NCBI RefSeq assembly: GCF_037023745.1
Contig: NZ_CP146101.1
Location: forward strand, 3,588,001 to 3,652,000
Direction of reading: 5' to 3'
DNA length: 64,000 nucleotides
Origin: Streptomyces sp. SCSIO 30461
GTDB taxonomy: Bacteria > Actinomycetota > Actinomycetes > Streptomycetales > Streptomycetaceae
In this document: in pieces, positions 27,949-38,024 of the stretch
Numbering within the stretch: the first letter of the stretch is position 1
Layout of the letters: every line of letters starts with the position of its first letter
Program-made: the position numbers and the translations under genes
Notes under the pieces: model-generated
The model's input: the letters and a program-made list of their open reading frames with translations, nothing else
What the model was told of the DNA's origin: nothing
Database searches by the model: none

Positions 27949-29265
27949 ATGCCCGTAACACCCCGAGCCGCCCCTGGCGGTCCGTTGCGCATGCCCGATT
28001 TCCGTCTTCTGCTCGCCGGTGCCGCCACCGGACAGCTCGGTGCCCAGGTCACCCTGGTGGCTCTGCCACTGGTGGCTGTGCTCGAACTCCAGGCGACCGC
28101 CTTCGAAGTGGGTCTGCTGACAGCCGCCGAGACCGCCGCGTTCCTGCTCATCGGACTGCCCGCGGGAGCCTGGACCGACCGGATGCGCAAGCGGCCTTTG
28201 ATGATCCGCGCCGACGTCGTGCGCGCCGCTGCCATGACCAGCATCCCTCTCGCCGCGGTCGCCGGTGCGCTGACGATGGTCCAGCTGTACGCGGTGGCGC
28301 TGATCACCGGCGTGGCGACGGTCTTCTTCGATGTGGCCCACCAGAGCTACCTGCCCCACCTGCTGCCCAAGGAGCAGCTCGTCGCCGGCAACGGAGCCCT
28401 GGAGACGATCCGCTCATCGGCACAGGTGACGGGGCCCGGACTCGGGGGCGGGCTCGTGCAACTGGTCGGAGCCCACCTCGCCATCGTCGCCGACGCCGTC
28501 GGCTATGCGCTGTCCGCCCTGTTCCTGCTGGGCATCAAGCGGCACGAGGACCCGCCGCAACCGGTGCCGGACGCATCCCTGCGCGAGGACATCGCCGAAG
28601 GAGTGCGCTTCGTCGTACGCCAACCCCTGCTCCGCGTCATCGCACTCACCACCGGCCTCGGCAACCTCTTCGCCGCGGTACTGATGGCCACGCAGACCGT
28701 CTACCTGGTACGGGTACTGGGCCTTGAACCCGGGGCGATCGGACTGGTGCTGTCCGCGTCGGCCGTCGGCGGACTCGCCGGAGCGCTCTGCGCCGGTGCC
28801 ATCGCCGCGCGGGTCGGTCAGGCACGGACGATCCGGCTCTCTCTGCTCGTCACCTCGCCGTTCTCACTGCTGTGGCCGCTTTCCGGCACCGGAGCGGCCG
28901 GAGCCGTCCTGTTCGCCACGGGTTCAGGTGTCGTCTTCTTCGGGGCCGTCGTCTACAACGTCGCACAGGTCAGCTTCCGCCAGACGCTCTGCCCGCCCCG
29001 GCTGCTCGGCCGGATGAACGCCACTCTGCGTTTCCTCATGTGGGGCACCCTTCCGCTCGGTGGACTCCTCGGCGGCATCCTGGCCGACGCCTTCGGCCCG
29101 CGCGCGGCACTCGCCTGCTGCGCCGCGGGAATGCTCGTCGCCCCGCTCCCGCTGCTGCTGTCACCACTGCGTCGGACGCGCGACCTGCCAACGGCCGCGC
29201 ACACCGACGACGACGCGGCGCACGGCGCCGACGCGAAGGAGCACGATCCGGCTCCCACGGGCTGA
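27949..29265 (+). CDS. MFS transporter, probable exporter of the NRPS product
   Basis: A 438-residue protein with about 12 transmembrane helices of the major facilitator superfamily (MFS_3/EntS-like branch). It has the loop 2-3 signature GLPAGAWTDRMRKRPLM and a proline/glycine-rich C-half (GVVFFGAVVYNVAQVSFRQ). Relatives include exporters of catecholate siderophores and macrolides. The position as first gene of the NRPS operon suggests product export or self-protection. The stop is 96 bp before the stand-alone C protein. The ATG at 27949 has GAGGG upstream. Confidence 0.88.
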   Translation: MPVTPRAAPGGPLRMPDFRLLLAGAATGQLGAQVTLVALPLVAVLELQATAFEVGLLTAAETAAFLLIGLPAGAWTDRMRKRPLMIRADVVRAAAMTSIPLAAVAGALTMVQLYAVALITGVATVFFDVAHQSYLPHLLPKEQLVAGNGALETIRSSAQVTGPGLGGGLVQLVGAHLAIVADAVGYALSALFLLGIKRHEDPPQPVPDASLREDIAEGVRFVVRQPLLRVIALTTGLGNLFAAVLMATQTVYLVRVLGLEPGAIGLVLSASAVGGLAGALCAGAIAARVGQARTIRLSLLVTSPFSLLWPLSGTGAAGAVLFATGSGVVFFGAVVYNVAQVSFRQTLCPPRLLGRMNATLRFLMWGTLPLGGLLGGILADAFGPRAALACCAAGMLVAPLPLLLSPLRRTRDLPTAAHTDDDAAHGADAKEHDPAPTG

Positions 29266-29361
29266 ACTCCCGCACCATCGCGATCGGAAGCCCACCCGCC
29301 CGAAGGCCGACGACCGGATCCACCGGCAGACCACGAGCAGAATCACCCCAGAAGGGATCAC

Positions 29362-30660
29362 GTGTCCAGCATCACAAGCCAGTATCTGGCCCGCTTCCGG
29401 CGACTCGCAGCCGGGGAGGGGGCGGACGCCCCGCTCCCCGTCACCGGAGCCCAGCGCCGCTTCGTACTGGTGCGCTCCCTGGACAGCGCAGGCCGACCCG
29501 ACCTGGTGCCGATGTTCTTCGCCTTCCCACGCGGCACCGTCGACACGGTGCGCCTCGCCGTGGCGGCCCGCCGCCTGGCCGCACTCCACCCCGCCCTGCG
29601 CGCCCGGCCCGCCGTGCTGCGCGGTACGCCCGTACTGCTCCCGGAACCACCGGACGTCCCCGTGGCCATGGTGACCGTCGCCCCCGGCGAGGACACCGCT
29701 TCGGCGCTGCGCCGGGCACTCGCCGACTGGACCCCGCAAGGTCCCCCGATGCGCTTGTTCCTTGCGCAGGACGAGGCACCCGGCGGCGAGGAAGTCCTCG
29801 CCATCGTCCTCGACCACGCCGCCTGCGACGGCCAGTCGCTGGCGCGCATCGTCGGGGAACTGGAATCCGCGTACGCAGGGGCACCGCACTCCGACGAGAC
29901 GAGCCCCGCTGACATCGCCGCCGAGGTGGCGGCGTACCGGGACGCCGTCCTGCTCCAACTGGAGGCCGAGGACCGTGCCTCCTCAGCGGATGCGATGGCC
30001 TACTGGGGCGAGCGGCTGCGCGGCGTACGCGAACAAGCCCCGCCTGCGCGCCCGTGGCCCCCGGCAGCAGGTGCGCTGCCGAGCGGCGCTGCCGAACGGC
30101 GTGTCCCGGCCCCGGCGGCCGGTGTGCCGTTCCCCGATCTGCTCGACGCCTGCCGGGCCGCCGCCGCAGTGTTGTACGGACCGGGCCGCGAGGTGCCGCT
30201 CGGCTACCCCTGGGGCGGGCGCCCACCCGGCGCGGCTCCGGTCATGGGCTGCTTCCTCAACACCGTGGTCTTCCCGGCCACGACCGGCGAGCGCCGCGCG
30301 GACGACTCGACGGCATTCGGCTGGTGGGAGGACCTGGACCGGGCCGACGCGCCCTTCGACGCCGTGGTGCACGCCGCCAGGGCGGCGGGCTCCGGCTGGA
30401 CCGGCCGGCTCGACGGACTGCTGACGGTGGACGACACCCAGCGGCGCCCGCTGCTCAGCCTCGGCGGTGTGACCGGCCGGGAGACACATGTGGACGGCAG
30501 ACCCGTGCGCGGCCCGTTCGCGGTCTCCGTCACCCACGGGCCCGTGCTGCACCTGCGCATGGTGTGGGACCGCGCCGTCCTGGACGACGACCGTGCCGAC
30601 CGCGCCTTCGCGGCACTGGCCGAGGCGGTCGCTCCGACGCCCGCGGGCACCGCCGGCTGA
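29362..30660 (+). CDS. Stand-alone NRPS condensation-domain protein
   Basis: A 432-residue single condensation-like domain. The active-site motif reads DHAACDG instead of HHxxxDG: the second, catalytic His and the Asp-Gly are kept, while the first His is Asp. Family landmarks are present: an N-terminal PVTGAQRRFVLV box, AYWGERLRG before the mid-domain, and MGCFLNTVVFPA in place of the usual VGxFVNTLPLR. It may supply in trans the condensation step that the two A-T proteins downstream lack, or it may acylate or terminate the peptide. GTG start with GAAGGGA upstream. Confidence 0.85.
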   Translation: MSSITSQYLARFRRLAAGEGADAPLPVTGAQRRFVLVRSLDSAGRPDLVPMFFAFPRGTVDTVRLAVAARRLAALHPALRARPAVLRGTPVLLPEPPDVPVAMVTVAPGEDTASALRRALADWTPQGPPMRLFLAQDEAPGGEEVLAIVLDHAACDGQSLARIVGELESAYAGAPHSDETSPADIAAEVAAYRDAVLLQLEAEDRASSADAMAYWGERLRGVREQAPPARPWPPAAGALPSGAAERRVPAPAAGVPFPDLLDACRAAAAVLYGPGREVPLGYPWGGRPPGAAPVMGCFLNTVVFPATTGERRADDSTAFGWWEDLDRADAPFDAVVHAARAAGSGWTGRLDGLLTVDDTQRRPLLSLGGVTGRETHVDGRPVRGPFAVSVTHGPVLHLRMVWDRAVLDDDRADRAFAALAEAVAPTPAGTAG

Positions 30661-30906
30661 GCGCCGCCGACCGGGTCGAGCCGCTGAGTTCCGCAGGTTG
30701 ACCGCCACAAGGCCGTCGCACCGGCCTTCCGCGGCCGACTGTCCGTCGACCCACCGACCACCGTCCGGTCCGGGCCGAAGACCACCAGAAGACCACCACC
30801 CGACAGCCGGGCCATGCCGCGCGACCCGCGGACCGCCCGCTGGACCACGCCGGGCACAACCGTGCCCCGGCGAACAGAACCGACCCGACAACCTCAGGGA
30901 TCGCCC

Positions 30907-33900
30907 ATGCTTCCCCTCTCCTCCTCGCAGGAGATCGTCTGGCTGCACGAACAGGTGCACACCGGCAGCCGCGCGTACAACTTCACCGGCGCACTGGACC
31001 TGTACGGCAGCCTCGACGCCGAAGCCCTGCGCAAGGGGCTGGCCGCCACTCTCGACCGGCACCCGGGACTGCGCCTCGAACTCGTGCCCGTCGAGGGCGC
31101 GATGCCCGGACAGCGGGTGGCCGAGAGCTGCGCACCGCGTCTGCGCACCGTCGACCTGAGCGGCGAGAAGGAGCCCGAGGCGGCGTTCGAGCGGCTGCTG
31201 CGCACCGAAGCCGAGACACCGCTCGACACCTTCGAGGCACCGCTGCTGCGCTGGACCCTGGTCCGGCTCGCGCCGGAGCACCACCGACTCATCCATGTCG
31301 AGCACCACCTCATCCACGACGGCCACTCGCTCGCGATCCTGCTGGACGACGTGTTCCGTACCTACCGGGGCCATGTGCTGGGCGAGCCGGTCACCCTGCC
31401 GCCCGCGTCCTCGTACGCCGACCACGTCCAGGCCAAGGCCCGCGCACCCTTCCCCGCCGAGAGCCTCGACTTCTGGACCGGAGAACTGCGCGATCTCGCC
31501 CACGACATGCCGCTGCCCGGGGTGACCCGCCCCGGCGCCCGGCGCAGGCACCACGGCGGGCAGCTGCGCCAGTCCATCGGCGCCGACCTGGCCGGGCGGC
31601 TCAGGGAACACGCGCGGTCGAGGGGACTTACCCCGTTCGCCACCCTGCTCGGGCTCTTCGCCGAACTGCTGCGCCGCCACAGCGGACGTTCGCAGATGGT
31701 GATCGGCACCGCGGTCGGCAACCGCCCGCAGGGCTTCGAGGACGCCGTGGGGATGTTCGTCAACACCATCCCGCTGCCGCTCAGGCTCGACCCCGAGAGC
31801 CCCGCCGAAGACACCATGGACGAGGTGACCGACACTCTCTTCCGGGCACTCCCGCACCAGGAGGTGCCGGTCCAGGAGCTCACCCGCGCCCTCGGAATGC
31901 ACACGTCGGGCGCCGACAACCCGCTCTTCAGCGTCATGTTCAGCGCCCATGACGCCCCGCTGCCCGAGATCGACGTCCCGGGCCTGGAGATCACTCTCTT
32001 CGAGGGCTTCAACACCGGCACCACCCGGTTCGACCTGGACGTGGTGCTGCTGCCGGACGACCGGCGCGGCGTCACCCCCCGTCAGGGCGCCCCGGGAATG
32101 ACGCTGGTATGGGACTACGACGCCGACCTGCTCGGCGAGGACGTGGCCAGGCTGCTCTCCGGACGGTTCCTCGACCTGCTGCGGTCCTATCTCGACGAGC
32201 CGTCCGCGGCCCTGGCCGACCTCGCGCCTGCGCACCCGCAGGACGCCGGCTCCGCACCTCTGCAGCGGCAGATGACAGCCGGATCGCCCGAGCCGCTCGA
32301 TCCGACAGCCGCTCACGACCCGAGCCTACCCGCGCTGCTGATCGGCGCCCGCCGCCTCACCTACGGGGATCTGAACGCCCGGGTCGAGAGCCTCGCGAGT
32401 CGACTGCGCGAAGCGGGAGTGACGCCCGGTCAGCCGGTGGCCGCCGTACTGCCCCGAGGCCTGGACTCGGTCACCACCCTGCTGGCCTGTCTGCGAACGG
32501 GAGCGGTGTACTGCCCGCTGTCGCCATCCGATCCGACGGAACGTATCGAACTGCTGCTGAAGCGGCTCGCCCCGGCCCTCGTCCTGACCTCGGCCGGAAG
32601 TCAGGTCACTGTGCCCGACGGGCTGCCCACGGCCACGCCCGACGCTCCCGAACTGCCCCGTGCGCACCGCGCCGATGTCGTTCCGGGAGCCTCGTACATC
32701 ATCCACACCTCGGGCTCCACGGGGATTCCCAAGCCGGTCGCCGTCGGGCGAGCCGCGCTGGAGCATCACATGGTCGCCGCCGCCGAGCGCTTCGGCCTGG
32801 CCGCCGGAGACCGGGTGCTGCTGTTCGCCCAGCCGTCCTTCGACGTGGCCCTTGAAGAGGTGCTGCCGTCGCTGCACGCCGGAGCCTGCCTCGTCGTGCC
32901 CGGGCACGAGGTGCCCACCGGCGCGGAGCTGACCGAACTCCTGGGCGCCGCCCGGGTCACCGTCGCCAACCTGCCGACCAGTTACTTCCTCGCCACCCGC
33001 GAGGACATGCGGCCCGCGCTGCGCGCTGGTGAGTGGGAGCCGCGGCTCCTGGTGCTCGGCGGGGAACGGCTGCCCGCCGATGTGCTGCGCGACTTCCTGA
33101 ACGACACCGAGGCCACCGTGCTCAACGTGTACGGCGTCACCGAGGCCGCCATCAGCTCGACCGCCCACGAGATCGACCGCGACCGGCTCGCCCAGGGCGC
33201 CGAAGTCCCCCTCGGTGTCGAACTGCCCGGCGAGCGGGTGTACGTCCTTGATGCCCACCGCCGTCCGCTGCCACCCGGCGCTGTCGGAGAGCTGGCCATC
33301 GCGGGTCCGGGCCTCGCCGAAGGGTATGTGGGCAACCCCGAGGCCACGGAAGCCCGTTTCGTGACCACCGACGCGCTGGGCGGTGAGCGGGTCTACCTCA
33401 CCGGCGACCTCGGCTACCGCGGGCTCGACGGACTGCTGCACTTCCTGGGCCGCCGGGACAACCAGGTCAAGCTGCGCGGCCACCGCATCGAACTGGAGGA
33501 GGTGGAGGCGGCCGCCTCAGCGGCGCTCGGCGGCCGCTCCTGCGCGGTCGTGCTCGACCGGGAGACCCCCGGCGGCCCCCGGCTCGTCGGTTTCCTGGAG
33601 AGCGTCCCCGACACGGGCGGGCACGGGGAATGGGACGAGCAGGCCCTGCACACCGAGCTGAGCCAGCGACTGCCCGCCGCCCTCGTACCGGCCCGCTGGG
33701 CCAGGCTCGGCACCATGCCGACACTGGCCGGCGGAAAACCGGACCGGGCGGCGCTGGGCCGCATGGCCGCCGCGCTCCGGCCCGCGGAACCCGCGCAGCC
33801 GTCGGCGTCCGCCGCGTCCGCCGACCCGGTCGAAGACGCATCGGACCTGCCCGCCGATCCGATGACGGCCCTGCTCGCCGAGGGCTGGCGCGAAGTGCTC

Positions 33901-34095
33901 GGGCACAGCACCTTCGACCGGAACTCGCACTTCTTCAGGACCGGCGGCCACTCGCTGCTCGCGGCGCAGCTCGCCGCATGGCTGGAGCCGCGGCTCGGAC
34001 AGCGCCCGCCGCTGCGGCTGCTCTTCCAGAACCCGGTGTTCGCCGACCAGGCCGTCGCCCTCGCGGCCACCGCCACCACCTCGACGGAGTCGTGA
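30907..34095 (+). CDS. NRPS module C-A-T
   Basis: A 1062-residue single-module nonribosomal peptide synthetase. The C domain (about 1-430) has an intact HHLIHDG at 133-139 and GMFVNTIPLPL. The A domain (about 455-975) has HTSGSTG (600-606), NVYGVTEA, YLTGDLG, NQVKLRGHRIE and GGKPDR with the A10 lysine. The carrier domain has FFRTGGHSLL with phosphopantetheine Ser1016. Eight-odd specificity-pocket positions read by eye are D-V-E-N-V-G-V-I-S, which I cannot match to a common amino acid. The FDVALEEVLPSLHAG A4 region also differs from typical NRPS A domains. There is no epimerisation or thioesterase domain. It overlaps the next gene by one base. Confidence 0.93.
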   Translation: MLPLSSSQEIVWLHEQVHTGSRAYNFTGALDLYGSLDAEALRKGLAATLDRHPGLRLELVPVEGAMPGQRVAESCAPRLRTVDLSGEKEPEAAFERLLRTEAETPLDTFEAPLLRWTLVRLAPEHHRLIHVEHHLIHDGHSLAILLDDVFRTYRGHVLGEPVTLPPASSYADHVQAKARAPFPAESLDFWTGELRDLAHDMPLPGVTRPGARRRHHGGQLRQSIGADLAGRLREHARSRGLTPFATLLGLFAELLRRHSGRSQMVIGTAVGNRPQGFEDAVGMFVNTIPLPLRLDPESPAEDTMDEVTDTLFRALPHQEVPVQELTRALGMHTSGADNPLFSVMFSAHDAPLPEIDVPGLEITLFEGFNTGTTRFDLDVVLLPDDRRGVTPRQGAPGMTLVWDYDADLLGEDVARLLSGRFLDLLRSYLDEPSAALADLAPAHPQDAGSAPLQRQMTAGSPEPLDPTAAHDPSLPALLIGARRLTYGDLNARVESLASRLREAGVTPGQPVAAVLPRGLDSVTTLLACLRTGAVYCPLSPSDPTERIELLLKRLAPALVLTSAGSQVTVPDGLPTATPDAPELPRAHRADVVPGASYIIHTSGSTGIPKPVAVGRAALEHHMVAAAERFGLAAGDRVLLFAQPSFDVALEEVLPSLHAGACLVVPGHEVPTGAELTELLGAARVTVANLPTSYFLATREDMRPALRAGEWEPRLLVLGGERLPADVLRDFLNDTEATVLNVYGVTEAAISSTAHEIDRDRLAQGAEVPLGVELPGERVYVLDAHRRPLPPGAVGELAIAGPGLAEGYVGNPEATEARFVTTDALGGERVYLTGDLGYRGLDGLLHFLGRRDNQVKLRGHRIELEEVEAAASAALGGRSCAVVLDRETPGGPRLVGFLESVPDTGGHGEWDEQALHTELSQRLPAALVPARWARLGTMPTLAGGKPDRAALGRMAAALRPAEPAQPSASAASADPVEDASDLPADPMTALLAEGWREVLGHSTFDRNSHFFRTGGHSLLAAQLAAWLEPRLGQRPPLRLLFQNPVFADQAVALAATATTSTES

Positions 34096-36119
34096 TGACC
34101 GAGAGCCTTGACCTCCCGAACACCCCGACGCACCGGACCACCGCAGACTGCGCCACCTCAACCTCCATCTCCACCCCCGCCGCGACCGCTGGCGACGGCG
34201 CGGCGCTCAGCATCGCCCATGGGGCCGCCCCCGGTGGCGCCGGAGTGCTGGCACTCTTCGAGGAGTGGGTCCGCCGCAGCCCGGAGGATCCCGCCGTGAT
34301 CGACGGCGCCCACACCTGGACCTACGGGGACATCGACGCCGCCGCCACCAAGGCCGCCGCCGCACTCGGCGACCGGGTGCGCCCCGGGGACCTGGTCGGT
34401 GTCTGCCTCGACCGCTCGGCCGCCCTCGTCGTCACCGCGATCGCCTTGGCCCGGATCGGCGCCGTCTATCTGCCGCTCGGACCCCGCCCGGGACAGCGCC
34501 GCACCGACGCCGTCACCGAGGATCTGAACGTCGTCTGCCTCATCGGCGACCCGCAGGTGCTCCCGGCGCGCCACCAGTCGGCCGACACCGCCGACCATGT
34601 CGTCCTGCCGCTGCCCGCCGAAGGCGCCAACACGGGTGGCTCCGGCACCGCGGTCATCGCCGCCTTCGCCGCTCCGGGCGCCGGGGCCCGGAAGGCACCC
34701 GATGAGGCGTTCTACGCCGTACTGACCTCAGGCTCCACCGGTCGGCCCAAGGCCGTCGCCGTCGCCGAATCCGCGCTCGGCACCCTGCTCGACTGGTACC
34801 GCCGAGAGATGGGGCTGGGCCCCGGCGACCGGCAGTCGCTGCTCATCGGAGTCGCCTTCGACCCCCATCTGATGGAGCTGTGGGCCGGGCTCACCTCCGG
34901 CGCCGCGCTCGTCCCCGCTCCGGACGATGTCCGCTGGGACTCCGCCGTACTGACCGACTGGTGGCGGGATGCCCGGGTGACGGTCAGTGTCGGTGCCACC
35001 CCGATGATCGAGCCCGTGCTGGACCGCCCCTGGCCCCAGGACCTCGCACTGCGCCATCTGATCGTGGGCGGCGACCGGATGCGCCGCCGCCCCGGCGGCG
35101 ATGTCACCGCCACCGTCCACAACGCCTATGGTCCGGCCGAGGCCACCGTCGTCACGACCACTCACGCCATGACGCGTTCGGACGCCCGCGCGGGCGAGCA
35201 GACTCCGCCGCCGATCGGCACCCCTGTGCCGGGCGCGACCGTGGTCGTCACCGACGGCGAAGGCAACGCCGTCCCGCGTGGTACGGACGGCGAACTCCTG
35301 ATCGGCGGCAGTTGCCTGGCACTCGGCTATCTGGACCCCGAGCTGACCGCCCGCCGCTTCACCGTCCCGCACCCCGCTCTCGACCTGCCCGGAGCCGGTC
35401 GGCTCTACCGCACCGGTGACCGGGTGCGGATGACCGCGGACGGCAGCATCGAGTTCCTCGGCCGCCTGGACGACCAGGTGAAGATCAGCGGTGTCCGTAT
35501 CGAACCGGCCGAGGTGGAAGCCGCGTTCGAGCAGGATCCCTCGGTGCGCAGCGCGGTGGTCGTTGCTCCCCGCACGCCGGACGGCCGGACCCGCCTCGTC
35601 GCGTATGTGCGGCCGACAGTGGGCGCGGCTCCCGGCTCAGGCGCACTGCTGGCGGCGGTACGGGCCTGGCTTCCCGAACAGGCAGTGCCGTCCGACGTCC
35701 GGATCGTGGCGAACCACCCCCTGGACGCCAACGGCAAGGTGGACCGCGCCGAGCTGACCCGGCTGGCAGCGGCCGAAGTCTCGGGCACCGGCGCCACGAC
35801 CGGCGCCACGACCGGCGCCACGACCGACGCCGCCCCGACCGCGCGGTCCGAGGCGGGGCCGCCCGCCGACGCCACCCCCGACGAGTCGCTGGTGCTTCAC
35901 GCGGTGCGGGACCTGCTGAGCCGTCCGTCGGTCGAGCTCGCCGACAACTTCACCGACCTGGGGGGCACGTCGGTCCAGGCCGCACGGCTGCTGACGGCCA
36001 TCGAGCGGGAGTCCGGAGTACGCCTGCGGGCGCCGCAGCTGCTGCGCCAGCCCGACCTGGCGGCCGTGGCCGCCCTGATCGGCCGGCTCCGTACCGGCGT
36101 GCGGCAGCCGGGGGCCTGA
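34095..36119 (+). CDS. NRPS A-T didomain protein (no condensation domain)
   Basis: A 674-residue stand-alone adenylation and carrier protein. The A domain (about 50-560) shows LTSGSTG (210-216), NAYGPAEA, YRTGDRV, DDQVKISGVRIE and NGKVDRAEL with the A10 lysine. The carrier has the variant LGGTSVQA with Ser626. The specificity positions appear to be D-P-M-V-I-G-A-V-V, not a code I can assign. A linker of GATT repeats joins A and T. Lacking C, it must hand its aminoacyl group to a C domain on another protein. It starts inside the stop of the C-A-T gene and abuts the next gene with no gap. Confidence 0.92.
   Translation: MTESLDLPNTPTHRTTADCATSTSISTPAATAGDGAALSIAHGAAPGGAGVLALFEEWVRRSPEDPAVIDGAHTWTYGDIDAAATKAAAALGDRVRPGDLVGVCLDRSAALVVTAIALARIGAVYLPLGPRPGQRRTDAVTEDLNVVCLIGDPQVLPARHQSADTADHVVLPLPAEGANTGGSGTAVIAAFAAPGAGARKAPDEAFYAVLTSGSTGRPKAVAVAESALGTLLDWYRREMGLGPGDRQSLLIGVAFDPHLMELWAGLTSGAALVPAPDDVRWDSAVLTDWWRDARVTVSVGATPMIEPVLDRPWPQDLALRHLIVGGDRMRRRPGGDVTATVHNAYGPAEATVVTTTHAMTRSDARAGEQTPPPIGTPVPGATVVVTDGEGNAVPRGTDGELLIGGSCLALGYLDPELTARRFTVPHPALDLPGAGRLYRTGDRVRMTADGSIEFLGRLDDQVKISGVRIEPAEVEAAFEQDPSVRSAVVVAPRTPDGRTRLVAYVRPTVGAAPGSGALLAAVRAWLPEQAVPSDVRIVANHPLDANGKVDRAELTRLAAAEVSGTGATTGATTGATTDAAPTARSEAGPPADATPDESLVLHAVRDLLSRPSVELADNFTDLGGTSVQAARLLTAIERESGVRLRAPQLLRQPDLAAVAALIGRLRTGVRQPGA
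35787..35831 (+). repeat. 12-bp in-frame repeats in the A-T linker
   Basis: Three perfect copies of ACCGGCGCCACG (35787-35798, 35799-35810, 35811-35822) and a partial fourth encode TGAT units between the adenylation and carrier domains. They make a flexible, possibly length-variable linker. Confidence 0.85.
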
Positions 36120-38024
36120 ATGTCCGTCATCGACCCGTACACCCACACCTCCCCGAAGGACGGCCCCGTGCCCACTTCCCGTACCGACGCGGCCACGGCC
36201 GTGGCCACCGCCGACGTCGACCCGTCAGGGGAACAGGTACGCGGCGGACTTCCCGCCCTGGTGGCCCGGCACGCCGGGGCCACCCCGGACGCGCTGGCCG
36301 TCGCCGACGGCGACACCACACTCACGTACGCCCAGTTGGACACCCAGGCCCGCGTCCTCGCCGCCCACCTCCGCGAGCGCGGGGTGCGCCGCGGTGACCG
36401 GGTGGCGCTGCTGATGCCTCGGTCGGCGCAGACCATCGTGGCGCAGCTCGCCCTGTGGTGGGCCGGCGCCGTGTGCGTACCGCTCGACCCGGCACACCCC
36501 CGGCCGCGTACCGAAGCCATGGCCGCCGACGCCCGGGTGACCCTCACCATCGGCGACCACAAGCTCCTGGAGTCGGCCGCGCCCACCGGCCCCATCCTGC
36601 CGCTGCCCGGAGAGCCGCAGCTCACCGTCGGCGCCATGACCGCAGCCGAGGCCGATCCGGACCCGGCGGCGTTCATCATGTTCACCTCGGGCTCCACCGG
36701 CCGCCCCAAGGGGGTGACCGTCCCGCAGCAGGCCGTCGTGGAACTGGTGACCAGCACCTCCTATGTCACCATCACCCCCCGCGACCGTGTGCTGTTCCAC
36801 TCGCCCATGACCTTCGACGCGTCCACCTTCGAGGTGTGGGGCGCGCTCGCGGCCGGTGCCGCCGTGGTCGTGTGCACCGTGGAGCGGCCCTCGTTCGAGG
36901 ACCTGGCCCAGCACATGGAACGGCACGGCGTCACCGTCGCGTTCCTGACGACCGCGCTGTTCCACCAGCTCGCCGCGCGCCGCTCACGGGTGTTCTCGGT
37001 GCTGCGCGGCGTCGTCGTCGGAGGCGAGGCCCTCGCCGCGCAGCACGCCCGCGAAGTGCTGCGCGCCTTCCCCTGGCTGGAGCTGGTCAACGGCTACGGG
37101 CCGACGGAGACGACCACCTTCGCCACCGCGCACCGGGTCACCACGGCCGACTGCGACGGGCAGATACCCATCGGCCGCCCCATCGCGGGCGCCACCGTCC
37201 ACGTCCTGGACGCGGAGGGTGCCCCGGTCGCCGACGGACAGCGCGGCGAACTGTGGATCGGTGGCAGCCGGCTCGCCCACGGCTACGCGGGACAGCCCGA
37301 GCTCACCGAGGAGCGCTTCGTCGAGCACACCGTGCACGGACGGCTCTACCGCACCGGCGACCTCGTCTCCGCGCGGCCTGACGGTGTACTCGACTTCCAC
37401 GGACGCACCGACGACCAGGTCAAGGTGCGCGGCTTCCGCATCGAACCGGGGGAGGTCGAACACGCCCTGCGTGAGCAGTCCGACGTCGACGACGCGGCGG
37501 TCACCGTCCACCGGCCCGGTGACGGCGACGCACGCCTGGTCGCCTTCGTGGTGGCCGCACCCGGTCCGGTGCCGCGGGCGGACGTGCTGCGGGACCGGCT
37601 CGCCGCGGTGCTGCCCGCCCATCTCGTACCGGACGGCGTGACCGTCGTGGACCGGTTGCCGCTCACCACCAGTGGAAAGGTGGACCGGCGTGCGCTGACC
37701 GCATGCGCGGGCGCGGCAGGGGCCGAGGCACCGGCCGCACCGATGAGCCCGCTGGAGCATGCCGTCGCAGAGATCTGGAGCCGGGCCATCGGCACCGATG
37801 TGACCCGGCCCGACGCCGACTTCATCGCACTCGGCGGCCACTCGCTGCTCGCCCTCGTCGTCACCGACGACCTCCGTGAGGAACTGGGCGTGGAGCTGGC
37901 ACTCGCCGACTTCTTCGGCGCCCCGACCGTGGCCGGGCAGGCCGCCCTGGTCGAGCGCGCGCTGCTTGCCGCACACAGCGATCTTCACCCGGACGACGCA
38001 GCGGAGCACACCGATGAGCACTGA
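36120..38024 (+). CDS. NRPS A-T didomain protein, Val/Ile-like pocket
   Basis: A 634-residue adenylation and carrier protein. FTSGSTG is at 188-194, then FDASTFEVWG, NGYGPTETT, YRTGDLV, DDQVKVRGFRIEP and TSGKVDRRAL. The carrier LGGHSLLA has Ser575. The specificity positions read D-A-F-F-V-G-G-T-F, close to published valine and isoleucine codes, so a branched aliphatic residue is the best guess. It has no C domain. Its ATG directly follows the previous stop and its 3' end overlaps the next gene by 11 bases, so the synthetase genes are translationally coupled. Confidence 0.92.
   Translation: MSVIDPYTHTSPKDGPVPTSRTDAATAVATADVDPSGEQVRGGLPALVARHAGATPDALAVADGDTTLTYAQLDTQARVLAAHLRERGVRRGDRVALLMPRSAQTIVAQLALWWAGAVCVPLDPAHPRPRTEAMAADARVTLTIGDHKLLESAAPTGPILPLPGEPQLTVGAMTAAEADPDPAAFIMFTSGSTGRPKGVTVPQQAVVELVTSTSYVTITPRDRVLFHSPMTFDASTFEVWGALAAGAAVVVCTVERPSFEDLAQHMERHGVTVAFLTTALFHQLAARRSRVFSVLRGVVVGGEALAAQHAREVLRAFPWLELVNGYGPTETTTFATAHRVTTADCDGQIPIGRPIAGATVHVLDAEGAPVADGQRGELWIGGSRLAHGYAGQPELTEERFVEHTVHGRLYRTGDLVSARPDGVLDFHGRTDDQVKVRGFRIEPGEVEHALREQSDVDDAAVTVHRPGDGDARLVAFVVAAPGPVPRADVLRDRLAAVLPAHLVPDGVTVVDRLPLTTSGKVDRRALTACAGAAGAEAPAAPMSPLEHAVAEIWSRAIGTDVTRPDADFIALGGHSLLALVVTDDLREELGVELALADFFGAPTVAGQAALVERALLAAHSDLHPDDAAEHTDEH

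Noticed and set aside
29983..32316. A 777-codon minus-strand frame across the NRPS start
   Set aside because: The plus strand carries intact condensation and C-A-T genes with all core motifs; the minus frame has only shadow composition.
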